From: Marsupella aquatica
Lineage: Eukaryota; Marchantiophyta
Direction: 5' to 3'
NCBI GenBank assembly: GCA_973895155.1
Contig: OZ316891.1
Location: forward strand, 9,734,001-9,798,000
DNA: 64,000 nt
The notes beneath the pieces were generated by a model. That model did no database searches, had not been told where the DNA came from, and saw only the letters and a program-made list of their open reading frames with translations. The position numbers were made by a program, and so were the translations under genes. Below, one piece after another: positions 1 through 11,269 of the stretch (positions are counted from its first letter, which is position 1; the number at the start of each line of letters is the position of its first letter).

Positions 1-1
1 T

Positions 2-1239
2 GCAGCTGAGTTTGATAAGTGGAAGACTGATTTCTCTGTTGAGACTGAAGGAACGCAAGAACAAGATGTACAAGAAGAGGGCCAGGGGCTTTTAAATAAC
101 TTTGTCGAATACATAAAGGTTCTTCAGAAGCCACTCTCTTTCTACAATGCTGTAACATATTTTGCGTCTGATTTTCACCGCCTCTATTTTAGCTGTTTTT
201 ATAAGTTGCAAGGATTGCAGTACCTGATAAGGCCCTAAATGGTACGGGAACCGTCTCCCGCACTGGTAGACGCAGCTGATCAATGTTTATGTAAAACCTC
301 ACTCCCAAACGTCTCAGGTAGGAAAGTTTGTTTAATAGTATATGGACTGTTCTTCGATGTGCAGAAGCATAAATGTGTGGCACTGGAGGACCTCGCAGCT
401 GAATTCAACCTCCGCACCCAGGTTTGATGAATTTCTTACCTATACTGTCAATAGTTGCCATTTACAGTATACTTTTCTGAATTTAAGAAGATTGTGCGAA
501 GATGACCTTAGAAACTGTTCTAAAGTTGCATATTTGTTTTAACTTCTGTAGGATTGCATAAACAGAGTGATGGCGCTGGAGCAAATGGGTAAGACCATCT
601 CTCTTCTTTCACTCCTCATCATGGTTAATAGCCCATCATTTTGTCCTTGATATAGTTGGTTGCGTGGTTCCCTCAATTCGAAAAAAGCAGTGATTTTAAT
701 TTCTTAAACCCTCGTAGACCGTGGACCTGACGAATGCCTCGTAATTCAAATATGCCCCACTGCATATCAGAGCTTACTGAACTTGCTCCAACTCGAGATA
801 GTAGAGATGTAAGGGGGGATGCGGGGATGTCTGACGACTATTGACGGATGCATGTTGTTGATTATTTTCCTTTTCCAGGTCGAATTTCGGGCGTGATGGA
901 TGAAAGAGGCAAGTTTATCTATATCTCCCCAGAGGAGATGAAGGCTGTCGCAGATTATATCAAGAGGTTGGGAAGAGTCAGTATATCTCATCTGGCAAGC
1001 AGGTCTAATGAGTTCATTGACTTGGAGGCAAAGATATTGGCCTCAGATTGTGCACAAGAAGCAGATATTCCGGCTGAACCTCATCTTTCTGGTCCTCAGG
1101 TATTAGTGGGATAGGAGCAAGGTCACATCTTGCCACGTGTATTTTTTGGATCATTGGATGAAGGATTTTGGCTCTCCCATAATTACTTCTATCAGTTTTG
1201 ACAAGTGTCACTCAGGGATTTGACGATAAGCAGGGATGA
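2..1239 (+). CDS. DDRGK1: DDRGK domain-containing protein 1 (UFBP1), 3' part of gene
   Basis: Adaptor of the UFM1 (ufmylation) ligase at the ER membrane; the gene starts outside the window. Five exons keep phase: 2-118, 365-421, 552-588, 879-1099, 1216-1239 (stop TGA). Read in order they give an acidic/amphipathic segment ending NNFVEYIK, then [32 protein letters not shown], and the family signature [19 protein letters not shown] followed by [12 protein letters not shown]. This is the C-terminal winged-helix-like (PCI-type) DDRGK domain; the name motif reads DERGK here. A short last exon adds GFDDKQG. The N-terminal membrane segment and coiled coil expected of the family would lie upstream, so they cannot be checked. 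Identity rests on the long collinear match to animal and plant DDRGK1 recalled from family knowledge. Confidence 0.9.
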
Positions 1240-2036
1240 ACGAGCTAACACATATGAGAAGACTTATTTGCAGAGTCGGGTCCACCAATTCGTGTGGCAG
1301 TTGGATTCCAAATATCCTTCCTGAGCTCAGGAATTTGGGCCTCACTTCTTGTTGATAGCTCAGTGTATCTCCTGCACAGAAGTTTCGTATGGTCTATTTG
1401 TTACACAGCTACTGAATGAACGATGGGGCCCAAGTAAGGGCCTGTGAAAAGCCTCAGGGTTAAACGGTTTCAGGGTCCTCTCCAGTTCTTTCAGTGTGCA
1501 AGACATCAACGCTTTCAAAAAACACTAATCTCAGCAAATCGGCCTCTTTGTTCCGTTTGAGAAAACTTGCCAAGAATGTAAGCAACGGATGAATCGCCTC
1601 CTGTAGGCAAAGCAGGGCCTCCAGCTTCAGGAGACTACTGGATAGTTATGATTATGTTTTGTCATGGATCACCCAATTTGAGTAAAGCATTGGACGGAAT
1701 AAAGCCGGTCTCAGCTTCAAGAACTGATACATGTATAGTACATTGTACATTAGTTTTATGGCATCAGCATGGCCGCTGACATGTAGTGATCTAATTTGGC
1801 AGCTGCCGAAGTTTCAGAGAAGAGATTTTACCCCCAAAACAAAGGAGTAAAACCTTTATGTTAATCGCTTTTCTTTCATTTTACAAGTGAGTAGACTGTT
1901 GGTGCGAGCGATCAAAGATTCTAATTGAAAAGATTCATTTCCATGGATCCTTGCATGGGACTAAGTACTGTAGCAAGTCTTTTCAATCAGTATGGACTTG
2001 AGACCTGGACGGAAAGACAAAGTAGGGCGTGTGCAG
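1240..2036. other. 3' flank of DDRGK1, no gene seen
   Basis: About 800 bp following the DDRGK1 stop. It should hold the 3' untranslated region. I see no convincing coding exon, RNA gene or transposon end here. Confidence 0.5.
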
Positions 2037-2271
2037 TCAAAATTGATACTCTCGTTTTTCTCACAGCACAGCCCATGATGGTTTTGGCTCAAAAACCCAC
2101 ACTATGCAAAGGCAAAAACAGTGGAAAAGATGACATGAACAACAGCACTAATTTCAAAATTGATACTCTCGTTTTCTCACAGCACAGCCCATGATGGTTT
2201 GGCTCAAAAACCCACACCATGCAAAGGAAAAACAGTGGGAAAGATGACATGAACACCAGCACTAATTGCAA
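2037..2271. repeat. 117-bp tandem duplication
   Basis: Two adjacent copies, 2037-2153 and 2154-2271, start with TCAAAATTGATACTCTCG and share a run containing ACAGCACAGCCCATGATGG. They differ by a few substitutions and single-base indels, which suggests a recent duplication. An open frame crosses it, but the indels show no coding constraint. Confidence 0.85.
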
Positions 2272-2328
2272 AACATGTAGTTTTAATATATCTTAACGTT
2301 TGCGATGGAGGTGTTCGATACTGCAAGC

Positions 2329-3092
2329 AAGGAGAGTGTTGTTAGCAAGTCACTAGTGGTTTACATTTTTTTAATTTCTTTTGCTTTTTGCTGCCAAATA
2401 TATATTTTTGAGTTTGTTTATGACTCCAAATGGGTACAATGAGTGAAGGAGAGTTTTGTTAGCAAGACACTAGTGGTTTTTATTTATTTTGTGTTTTTTG
2501 CTGCCTTTAATATGTTTTTATTTTTTTTATGACTCCACATGGATAGTAAGCTCGCTAGCAAAAAGAAGAGTCCCACAATGTGGAGGTATTTGTTTGATCA
2601 ACCCCCAAATGAAAGTTGTTATTTGATAGACCCTTTGAAGTCTATTAACGGTCCAGATCTGAGATCGAAAGGTCCATCAATGGTCCAGATTGGAGGAACG
2701 TATCAAGGGGGTTGATTAAGCAAACTTTTTCGAGAAGGGGGTCTACTAAGCATATCTCTCCACAATGTGTGTTATCTACCAGTTTGTTATTAATCAGTCA
2801 GTTGGATTTAGAAAAATTTGGGGTCATGTGAGTAAAAGTTTTGTTGGTGTGAGTAAATATTTTATTTTGGTGTGGGTATAATGCCTGAAGGAGAGTTTGG
2901 TTAGCAAGACACTAGTGAATTTTTTTTTTTCTGCATATTAAAGACTTCACATGGCTAGTAAGCTCGTTAGCAAAAAGAGGAGTCCCACTATCTATGTTAT
3001 CAACCAGTTTGTTATTAACCGGTCAGTTGGATATAGAAAAATTTGGGGTCATGTAAAAGTTTTGTTGGTGTGAGTAAATATTTTATTGTTTC
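2329..3092. repeat. Duplicated non-coding segment (about 220 bp unit, one copy interrupted)
   Basis: Copy A (about 2431-2870) and copy B (about 2873-3092) share, in order, GAGAGTTT.GTTAGCAAGACACTAGTG, ATGG.TAGTAAGCTCG, AGTCCCAC, CAGTTTGTTATTAA, and TTTGGGGTCATG with GTTGGTGTGAGTAAATATTTTATT. A third partial copy starts at 2329. Copy A is longer because it carries the small insertion at 2583-2759. No coding potential. Confidence 0.8.
2583..2759. mobile_element. Small MITE with 10-bp target site duplication
   Basis: A 177-bp insertion present in copy A but absent from copy B of the surrounding duplication. It is flanked by an exact direct repeat CCACAATGTG (2573-2582 and 2760-2769). The ends are imperfectly inverted: GAGGTATTTGTTTGATCAAC on the left against GAGATATGCTTAGTAGACCC read from the right on the opposite strand. 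A 10-bp target duplication and short inverted ends fit a Mutator-type MITE. It encodes nothing. Confidence 0.7.
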
Positions 3093-3150
3093 CTCACAAG
3101 CTACTACGACTCCCTTTGCGATGCATTAATCAGCAACACCTGAGCTGATC

Positions 3151-3181
3151 TGACACGTGCTCTTCTGGACGTTGACACGTA
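3151..3181. promoter_or_regulatory. Paired ACGT elements (G-box/ABRE-like)
   Basis: GACACGTGC at 3152-3160 contains a perfect G-box CACGTG (3154-3159); a second core GACACGTAAG follows about 20 bp later. Paired ACGT cores are the classic arrangement for bZIP binding in abscisic-acid or stress promoters. They lie about 260 bp upstream of the ATG at 3421. Function is inferred from motif and position only. Confidence 0.45.
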
Positions 3182-3420
3182 AGCTCCCCCGGCCAGTACA
3201 GTAGACATCGCATGATCGACGAGCACAAGTGAAGTCTGGAGTATCAAGCGAGTTTTGAGCGACGAAGAATTGGAGAGTAAATGGGTTTTTCTTTGGGTCT
3301 CTCTAGACTCTTGTTTCTGGACTGTCCTTGAAAGCTGTTGGTTTTTGGTGTGGATTAGAGCGCACTATAACTCGTGTATCCAGGATTGGAATCGATTGCG
3401 CTGGACAGAATTCTGCAATC

Positions 3421-3882
3421 ATGGAATCTGAGAAACAGGAGGGAATGCAGATCCTGCAAGAGCAAGGAGGTGATATCTTGAGCGCTAGTAGTTATCAAGA
3501 GCAAGAGCTTCGACATACTAACAGCATCGGAGACAAAGGACGAGATGAAAGCACGCAGGCCGGTGATTTCTTGCGGGGGAGCAGAGGAGACGAGCCATCC
3601 AGCGCTTTGATGCACATACTTCAGGATCATCATCACCACAGCCACCATGAGAAGACGCAGAGCAACTCCAAAGCGTCAGCAGCAGCGGCAGGAGACAAAT
3701 CTGGCGATGCTGTAGAGACCGTGGAGGGGAAGCCCTGGGATGTTGCAGGAGATGCGGCAAACGGGAAAGGAGTCGATCAAGAAAGTTCTTCCCATCGTTT
3801 GCCTCATCAGGAGGTGCCTCAACCAGGACAGTACACTGACATGGATGCTGTGGTTGAATTTGTCGCCTTGGCAGATGTGTAA
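3421..3882 (+). CDS. Hypothetical small hydrophilic His/Gly/Glu-rich protein
   Basis: Open frame of 153 codons from the ATG at 3421 (MESEKQEGMQ...) to TAA at 3880-3882; the frame is also open upstream to 3328. The product is very hydrophilic, with a histidine cluster (DHHHHSHHEK, about residues 68-77), an Ala stretch and repeated GD/GK/GE dipeptides. It has no membrane segment. This composition resembles LEA-like or other disordered stress proteins, and the G-box pair upstream fits, but I recognise no family. The stop overlaps a good donor-like sequence (GTAAGG at 3879-3884), so the true C-terminus may be spliced onto a downstream exon. AATAAA at 4437-4442 could end the transcript. Confidence 0.35.
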   Translation: MESEKQEGMQILQEQGGDILSASSYQEQELRHTNSIGDKGRDESTQAGDFLRGSRGDEPSSALMHILQDHHHHSHHEKTQSNSKASAAAAGDKSGDAVETVEGKPWDVAGDAANGKGVDQESSSHRLPHQEVPQPGQYTDMDAVVEFVALADV

Positions 3883-5835
3883 GGAGAACGTACTGACTCT
3901 TGGAGTTTTCTGTAAATCTAATGGAACAACGAGGCCAACACTTCCGGATCCTGAAAGAATCTCTGAGTTGCGGATTGCGATGTCAGAGATTAATGGAGAG
4001 AGAGGAAGATTATGGAATGGATTCGAGCTTTGCGTAGGCACAGTGGACGCGATTTCACCGAAATCGGTATCGGCAGACTTTTGCAGCAGGGAGGCGAAGG
4101 ACTCGTTTTCTACTTTCTGCTTAAGTGGTTACTCTCTTTCCAGATAGATGAGATTTGAGCCAGGGAAGGGATCAAGCTAAGAGATTAGTTCATGAATTGA
4201 CTTTCATGTAGGGCGTAAGCAGAAAGGTAGAAACCATCGATCGCCAAAGTAGATGAAGTCCCACCACAAGGTTCGCGGTCTAGATTGAAGATGAGCACAT
4301 TCGGAGTCTTTGCTACGCAAATGTTCTATTTTTTGGTAGTTTGGTTTTGCACATGGAACACGAGGAATGTGATAAATGATCTAACCGGCTAAGGGACTCT
4401 TTTTGGCTCTCGAAGCTAGTCCAGTGCTTTGTTGTAAATAAACATTTTTCTATCATCATCATCGGAAGCCTTTCAGTATGTTAATGCTTCATCATGTTCC
4501 ATAATTTGTTCATCATGTACAGTCTGTTCAGTTATAGATGGTACAGAGCAGTCGTGCCATTCATCCCATTGGTTTCTGCTTGTGCTCTAGTTTCTAGCTC
4601 TTCTCAATTTGAGTGTGAAGTATTTCTCTTGACTGATCTTGGATAATCAAAATTTGAAAGCTATGGTTCTTGTTGTCTTTAACCAATTTCACCTGAAGAT
4701 TTATTACATTTCTTATGAGAGATACCAAGAGGATTTGACCTCGTCGGAGAGAGGAGTAATGATGCATAGCCTTACCGAAAGGTAAAGTAGAAATTCTATC
4801 GTTGCCCAGTGGATGGACAGAGTCACAAATGTTGTCGATACTCTAATGAAACTGGAGGATTAAAGTAGACAATTGCACTAAAGTGTGTTTCTGAAATTGC
4901 ATCTCTGGAAAAATTACGTTACCCTTCAAGTGTTCAAACTTTACTCTCATCCCTTGACGATTATGGTAGAAGCGTGTTTGATGAGCAATGCATGAATGCT
5001 TTAGATCTCGCAAGATTAGATATTGTACGCCTCAAATCTCACATTTGACCCATTTAGAGCAGTGAGAAAACAAATCACTTGACCACTCCGCAATCTACAC
5101 TATTCGATTGCAGTTTCAAAGTAATCGAAAGCAACAAGACTAAAATCCAGACATTGTTTGCCCAATTCTGGATACACATGGAGTACTAGTGAGCAGCTCC
5201 TGGTTGCTCCTTTTGCTGCATCCAGTATGTCATGCAGGGAAATCCTTAAGTGTTCAACAATCCTGGCAGAAAAGTGACACTTAAGTTGGCAAGTGCCCAC
5301 ACAGCCGGTTCCTTAGCTTATTCTTTATAAAGTGCAGATTGGAGTGTGCTATCATCCTCCACAAATCCCAACATTGCTACACAAGAAATGTCTTTTGGCT
5401 TTTCTCTCCTACCCAAAAAAAGACTGCATCCACCTGGCTTAATTTCAGAGGTTTTCTTAATCTTTTTAGCCAGGAAGAAGATGCTTAGAGTACTCCTTAT
5501 CTACTTTTCCCAGATTATTTACTCCCAAGGTTCTCCTTAGACTCATGTAGCTAATGAGGTATGTGACTACTGTAGATGAGAAACTGTCTAATGGAAGACG
5601 AAAAAAATAGTGGCCTTTTGCCAAAACTGACCAAGGACTTTTTAAAGGAGTGTAATCTTGCCAGATTTCTAGACTGGGAAAAACACTGCCCGCACCCCTT
5701 TATCCCCCTCCTCTCTTTTTTCACCCCAAGCAGCATATGTCAAATCACATGGGCTGAAGGCCCCACCATCATTAAATTAATTGAACGAAATGAGTGGATG
5801 GAAAAGAAGATGAGGTGATGGCATGCCAAGTGGAC
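3883..5835. other. Gene-poor stretch
   Basis: Contains a polyadenylation-like AATAAA at 4437-4442. A 59-codon frame at 4869-5048 (+) reads protein-like (...SSVQTLLSSLDDYGRSVF...) but lacks a start and recognisable splice partners. Nothing else can be supported. Confidence 0.4.
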
Positions 5836-6590
5836 GTACGCCTCATCTATACCATCCTTGTCCTTGGGGCTCCCTCACAGTCGCTCACTCACTCGCGGCC
5901 TCAACTCCCCTTCGGACTGGGCAGACGGTGCCCCCATTTCGCACAGTTCATGCCTCGTAATCCTACGGCCAGAATCCCCGCCTAAATGTCAGTTCAGGTC
6001 TAGAGGCACTGAATACCGTCAGATAAGGCGCCGTTGGCTGATTACCGGCTCCACAGTCACTTTTCACGGTCGCAATAATGGGTTTGTCACAGGAGAGTGC
6101 CCCCGTTTTGCACAGTTCATGCCTCGTAATCCTACGGCCTAAATGTCAGGTCAGTTCTAAAGCCACTGGATACTGTCAGATAAGGCGCTGCAAAATGTGG
6201 CTCGAACTCACCGTCACATCGCAGTCGGCTGATTATCGGCCCCACAGTCAGTTTTCACCCCTCGCATGGTTTTGTCACAGGAGAGTGGAAATGGACGCCT
6301 CATCCACACTAGCCTTGTCCTTGGGGCGCCCACAGTCAGTCAGTCGCGGCCATAACTCCCCCTCGGACCAGACAGACGGTGCCCTCATTTCGCACAGTTC
6401 ATGCCTCCTAATCCTACGGCCAAGATCCCCGCCTAAAAGGTCAGTTCACTTCTAAAGCCACTGGGTACCGTCAGATAAGGCGCTGCAAAATGTGGTCCGA
6501 AGTCACCGTCACATCGCAGTTGGATGAGTATCGGCCCCACAGTCAGTCTTCTCGGACGCATGTTTTTGTCACAGGATTGTGGAAATGGAT
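5836..6590. repeat. Three tandem copies of a 200-270 bp segment upstream of HPR1
   Basis: Copies begin near 5850, 6098 and 6315. They share TTTCGCACAGTTCATGCCTC, AATCCTACGGCC, CGTCAGATAAGGCGC, CACCGTCACATCGCAGT (copies 2 and 3) and GGTTTGTCACAGGA. The first and third also share CTTGTCCTTGGGGC. The last copy ends about 155 bp before the HPR1 start codon, so the array occupies its proximal promoter. The frames that cross it are a by-product of the repetition. Confidence 0.75.
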
Positions 6591-6745
6591 GACGGGCGAA
6601 GAGCACGGAGAGGAAGAAAGGAAGAGTTCGATTCCCCCTTTTGGCGAGAAGAACGGTAAATTCAATCCTGTCTCTCATTGATACTCGAAGAGTGGTTGCG
6701 ACGGACGAATTCTCTCACTCTCTCTTTACTCCAGTGAAGTGCGCA

Positions 6746-9700
6746 ATGGCTGGTTATGGAGTACAAGTGTACAATGCGGGAGGCAAGTACCGAGTCATCA
6801 GCACGAAGCCCATGCCCGGGGAGCAGTGGATCAAGGCTCTCATCAATGCCGGCTGTCGAGTTGAGGTAAGAAGTGATCCAGTGAAGTACGCGATAGGAAT
6901 CCAATTCATTTCGGTCTTTTGTCGCTCGGATAATTGGTTTGATTTGAGAGGTCTTGAGCTCAATTTGCGTTTGATGGTGTATTCCTGTTCAACTTGAGAG
7001 CAAAGCCGAGGTGAGAAACTAAGCAGAGGATTGTATAACATTTTTTCGTGAGGATCCCGGTCGCTTGTCTCGAATCGCACTGGAAGTTTTTTCGCTGACG
7101 TAAGGCCTCGCCCGCCTGCTCCTCCTCTTTTTTCTAGCATTGGGCAGATTCTATTAGCTTGAACGCGATTGTTTCAGAAAGCAAGGTCCAAGTCGAAGGA
7201 GTTAGTACAGACATCCCGGGAGTTTGACGTTCAGCAAGACTCTGCAAGCATTTAGTTTAACTCTCGTGTGGACAAGAATTTCTGTTTTGGAGCTCAGTTA
7301 GAGGCACATCCTCTGGATGGCCTTTGTTGACATTATTTCTTAGCTCTATATATCGGCAATGCTTCATTCTGTGAAAGATTCTATCATGGCAACGGTCGAA
7401 AGAGCTTGTCAAAATTCGTCCAGATTTCTTCTGTAAAACGAACAGAGTTTTCCTCTTCCGATCTCGCTATACTTCAAATTTTAATTCCTCCTTTACAAAG
7501 ATAATTATGCTGAACGTCACTTAAAAACGATCCTTACCCCTTTAAAATCTACTATTGGAGCAGCGCAGTTCGTTTGGTTCTACGTATATTCAATGAGAAT
7601 TTGCTTTATGAAAGAGGATCGATATAATGTCAGAGAAATTTAACTCGTGGTGTTTTGTGGTAGATTTGCACCGAGAAGAAGACTATTCTGAGCGTTGAAG
7701 ACATTGTATCCTTGATTGGGTCCCGATGTGACGGCGTCATTGGCCAGGTACTGACAGATTTGGTCAATTCTTCTCCTGTGCCTCTCGTGAATTCAGCATC
7801 GTGACATGAAGGCATTTATCATAATCCTTACGTGTGAATCCTATATGTTCTGATTTGATTTTCAGTTGACTGAAGACTGGGGCGAGACATTATTTTCAGC
7901 CTTGAAAAGAGCTGGAGGTCATGCTTACAGCAACATGGCAGTTGGTTACAATAACGTTGATGTGGACGCGGCCACTAGAAATGGAATTTCTGTAGGCAAT
8001 ACTCCCGTAAGTTTCGTAACATATTTTGCCTAGATCTATCAGTTCATGTTTCCACTCGAATGTAGCCAGGTCTGTTACCAAGTTATTCAGCAGTGATATT
8101 TGTCCTATTGCCTCCCCTCCCCCCCCCCCGCCCCCCCACCACCAAGATGAAAGGAACAGTACCTGGTAAATGTAATCTCATTGGAGTGTGATTGAAATGC
8201 TCTGTGTTAACATTAGTCCTCTGGCGACAAACAGTTTCCAGTCTAGTATTCACGACTGTGCCACACTCATTAGTCGAAACTGCTGGTAATTATCCTGATG
8301 CCTGATGAACCTCGTTGTAATCGAGGATGGTTTAAAAGTCCATAGCCATCAAGAATTTTATGATCTCACCAATTGGTAATTAAGCTTTCTTACGCAATTT
8401 CCTAGTCATCCTGAGACTGGAGAATTTAAATTCACACGGTTGAGTCGGTAAGTTGAAAGGGCAATATGCAATCATCCTTAGGAGCTCACTCTCCGACGCT
8501 CTAAAGGGTGTATTGACAGAGACTACAGCCGAGCTAGCAGCAGCATTGACCCTTTCGGCAGCGCGTAGGGTCGTGGAAGCAGATGCCTTTATGCGTGCTG
8601 GCAAATATGATGGCTGGCTCCCAACATTGTATATCTTCTTTCCCTCATATGCCAATGGCAAATGTCTTTTGCGCATTTTCTGCTTACTGGATCCCTTATT
8701 TGATAAATATTGCTGGTTGCCTATCAAGCTAGTCGTGACAGGCATTAGTTGCTGAATGCTGAATGTGGAGTTCAATAAGATCGTCAATCAACTTGTTAAT
8801 TTGTTGCTTACAGAAAAGCAAGAAATTTTTTATTTCTTATGTTGGTACTTGACATTTTAAAAATGAATCAAACACAGGTTCGTAGGCAACTTGCTGAAAG
8901 GGCAAAATGTTGGTGTCATTGGTGCGGGAAGAATCGGTTCAGCCTACGCACGTATGATGGTATTTCCGTCGCATTCTAGTTTAAGTTGAGATCTTTGATT
9001 TAATTTAGTCTGATCTAAATTGCGATTTTGGATGATGTCTGCATTATATATACAAATTCATGCAGTCAGTTCGAATGCGAGGACCGAACTGTAACCCGAT
9101 ACGTTTGGTCACAGGTGGAGGGCTTCAAAATGAATGTAATCTACTATGATCTGTATCAATCGAAGTTTCTAGAAAACTTTGTAACAGGTATATGCAGATT
9201 CCTTGAAACTCTTGACACTGCGTCATCAATCCGTTCAGTCGATTTCATTTTCTTGATCAATTCCTAAAAGTTGGTGATGGTTTCCTGACCGTGACAAGTG
9301 GATGACAGCTTATGGAGCATTCCTGAAGACACAAAATGAGACTCCTGTGACGTGGAAGCGAGCTGCCTCACCTGAGGACGTATTGAGGGAAGCAGACGTG
9401 GTATGAGTTGTTACCTAGCTATTCCCTAGTCAGGGAAGTGTTTTCCATTGGTCCAGAACTTTTATCAAAACAAGCGAAGAGATCGGTTATCTTAGGGTGT
9501 ATTCTCCATCCAAGCTTAACCTGGGAAAATGCAAGCAAACTTTTTGAAGTTTCATTACCAAATGTGCACAGCGGTGATTAGATTGGCTCGTGACCAAGAA
9601 ACGTTAATTAAGCTTTTTAGTTGACAGCTTCAGACAGTGTCTGGGCACTGAAACTGACAGTTTATGGTTACTCGAATTGTAGATAAGTCTCCATCCCGTA

Positions 9701-11269
9701 TTGGATAAGACAACTTACCATCTGATAAACAAGGAACGACTTGCAATGATGAAAAAGGTAATTTCGAGTCCATGAGAGAAATTGTATATCATTTTGATTA
9801 TTTCATGTCTGCTTGAATTGGGTGCCTGCATCGTGTTTTGAGACGAATGCCACCTTTATTTGGCAAGTTGCTTCTGTAACTAAGGCAGTTCTTGTAATCT
9901 ATACACACTAATCTTAACTGATTGGATGAGTAGGAAGCAGTTCTGGTGAACGCCAGCAGAGGTCCTGTCATTGATGAAGTTGCACTCGTGGAGCACCTTA
10001 AAGCCAATCCTATGTTTCGAGTAGGCCTTGATGTGTTCGAGGTAAATCTGAGACAAAATTCTGTGCAGTAGGAACGCAACTCACTTTGTGCATAGATTTG
10101 GTGAAAGAAGTTCGTCATTAAATGTCTAGATATGGAACTGATATGTTGTCCCTGTGGACATATGTACTACAGGACGAGCCTTACATGAAGCCAGGACTTG
10201 CAGAGCTACCGAATGCTGTGGTGGTGCCACACATTGCATCAGCTTCAAAGGTACAAAGAGGACATCTTTCCTCCATATCGTTTAATAATAGTGTCTGGAA
10301 TTGGATTTTCAACTTGTTATCTATCCAACCTTTTTCTGTTGAAATTGGATCTGCGATGAAATGCCTGTTTAAAGATTTGTCGACGTTAAACTCTGCCTGT
10401 GCCCTTTGATGCACGGTTATTGCATCTTACGCTCAGTTGATATAGATTTCACAGAAGTGAATTTCCTTTCTAATTCCTTGAGCATGCGTTCCATTTTGTT
10501 CATGAGGGGTAGCGTAGGTGTGGACCACTGTTTTAAAAAAAGGATCTAACTCTTTGATTGTGCTCTGTGACTTGGTGAGAAGGTCGTTGCAGACAGAACC
10601 TTTTTGATCTTAACATTGATTGTGGGGATAATTTGTGCAGTGGACTCGCGAAGGAATGTCATTGCTTGCAGCTCTGAATGTCGCGGTGAGTAATAAATTA
10701 CATCATTCCCTTTCCGGAGACCTCGTCCAGAAATGAGGAATAAGAAGGGTTAGGTTGGCTGGTCCAAGTTACTGGATGTACCTCAGGAGACCCAGTCTGG
10801 ATGTCATAAACATATTGTGGGTTCCATTTGTTTTAGCTTGTCACATAAATCAAATGACAAGCCCTAGCTCTGAATTTCAGACTGACTGCTTATGGCTAGG
10901 GGAAAGTTATGAAAGAGGTTATGCTAATTGTATCTGATGTGGCTCTAAAATCGCAGGCAAAGATACAGGGCTACCCGGTCTGGTACAATGGCAATATGGT
11001 ACTACCTTTTCTCGATGAAAGCGTGCCACCACCACGAGCAGCCCCCAGCATTGTCAATGCCAAGGCCTTGGGTAAGTAGATTACATTGCCATGGATAACT
11101 TATTCTCTAAAATAAGCCTGAAAGTGTGATTGATCTGCTGCATGGACTTCTTAGAGCCTTAAGTATGGTTCGTTTTGAAGTTGTGCTCAAAGGTGAATCT
11201 ACAGTAGCTCACTAACATGTGTGAATTTGTACAGGATTGAAGACCGCTGATCCTCCGTCAAAGCTGTGA
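6746..11269 (+). CDS. HPR1: Peroxisomal NADH-dependent hydroxypyruvate reductase
   Basis: Converts hydroxypyruvate to D-glycerate in the photorespiratory cycle, in the peroxisome. Thirteen exons join in phase: 6746-6865, 7664-7747, 7866-8006, 8507-8628, 8878-8959, 9115-9187, 9309-9400, 9683-9757, 9934-10041, 10173-10250, 10641-10685, 10957-11071, 11235-11269, giving 389 aa, the usual plant length. The start MAGYGVQVYNAGGKYRV aligns with angiosperm HPR1. Visible motifs: GVIGAGRIGSAYARMM (NAD Rossmann loop, about residue 166), NASRGPVIDE with the substrate/catalytic Arg, GLDVFEDEP with the catalytic Glu, and PHIASAS with the catalytic His. The protein ends SKL, a type 1 peroxisomal targeting signal, in its own last exon. 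All key residues are present, so it should be functional. Confidence 0.97.
8111..8143. other. C-rich tract (G-quadruplex/i-motif candidate) in HPR1 intron 3
   Basis: Near-uninterrupted cytosine run, broken only by single T, G and A positions, giving four or more G-tracts of at least three on the opposite strand. It sits between exons 3 and 4 of HPR1. Compositionally unlike its surroundings. The length may be unreliable if the assembly is short-read. Confidence 0.6.

Noticed and set aside
5858-6455. Overlapping open frames of 94 and 125 codons
   Set aside because: They come from the tandem triplication; the copies differ by indels that would break a protein.
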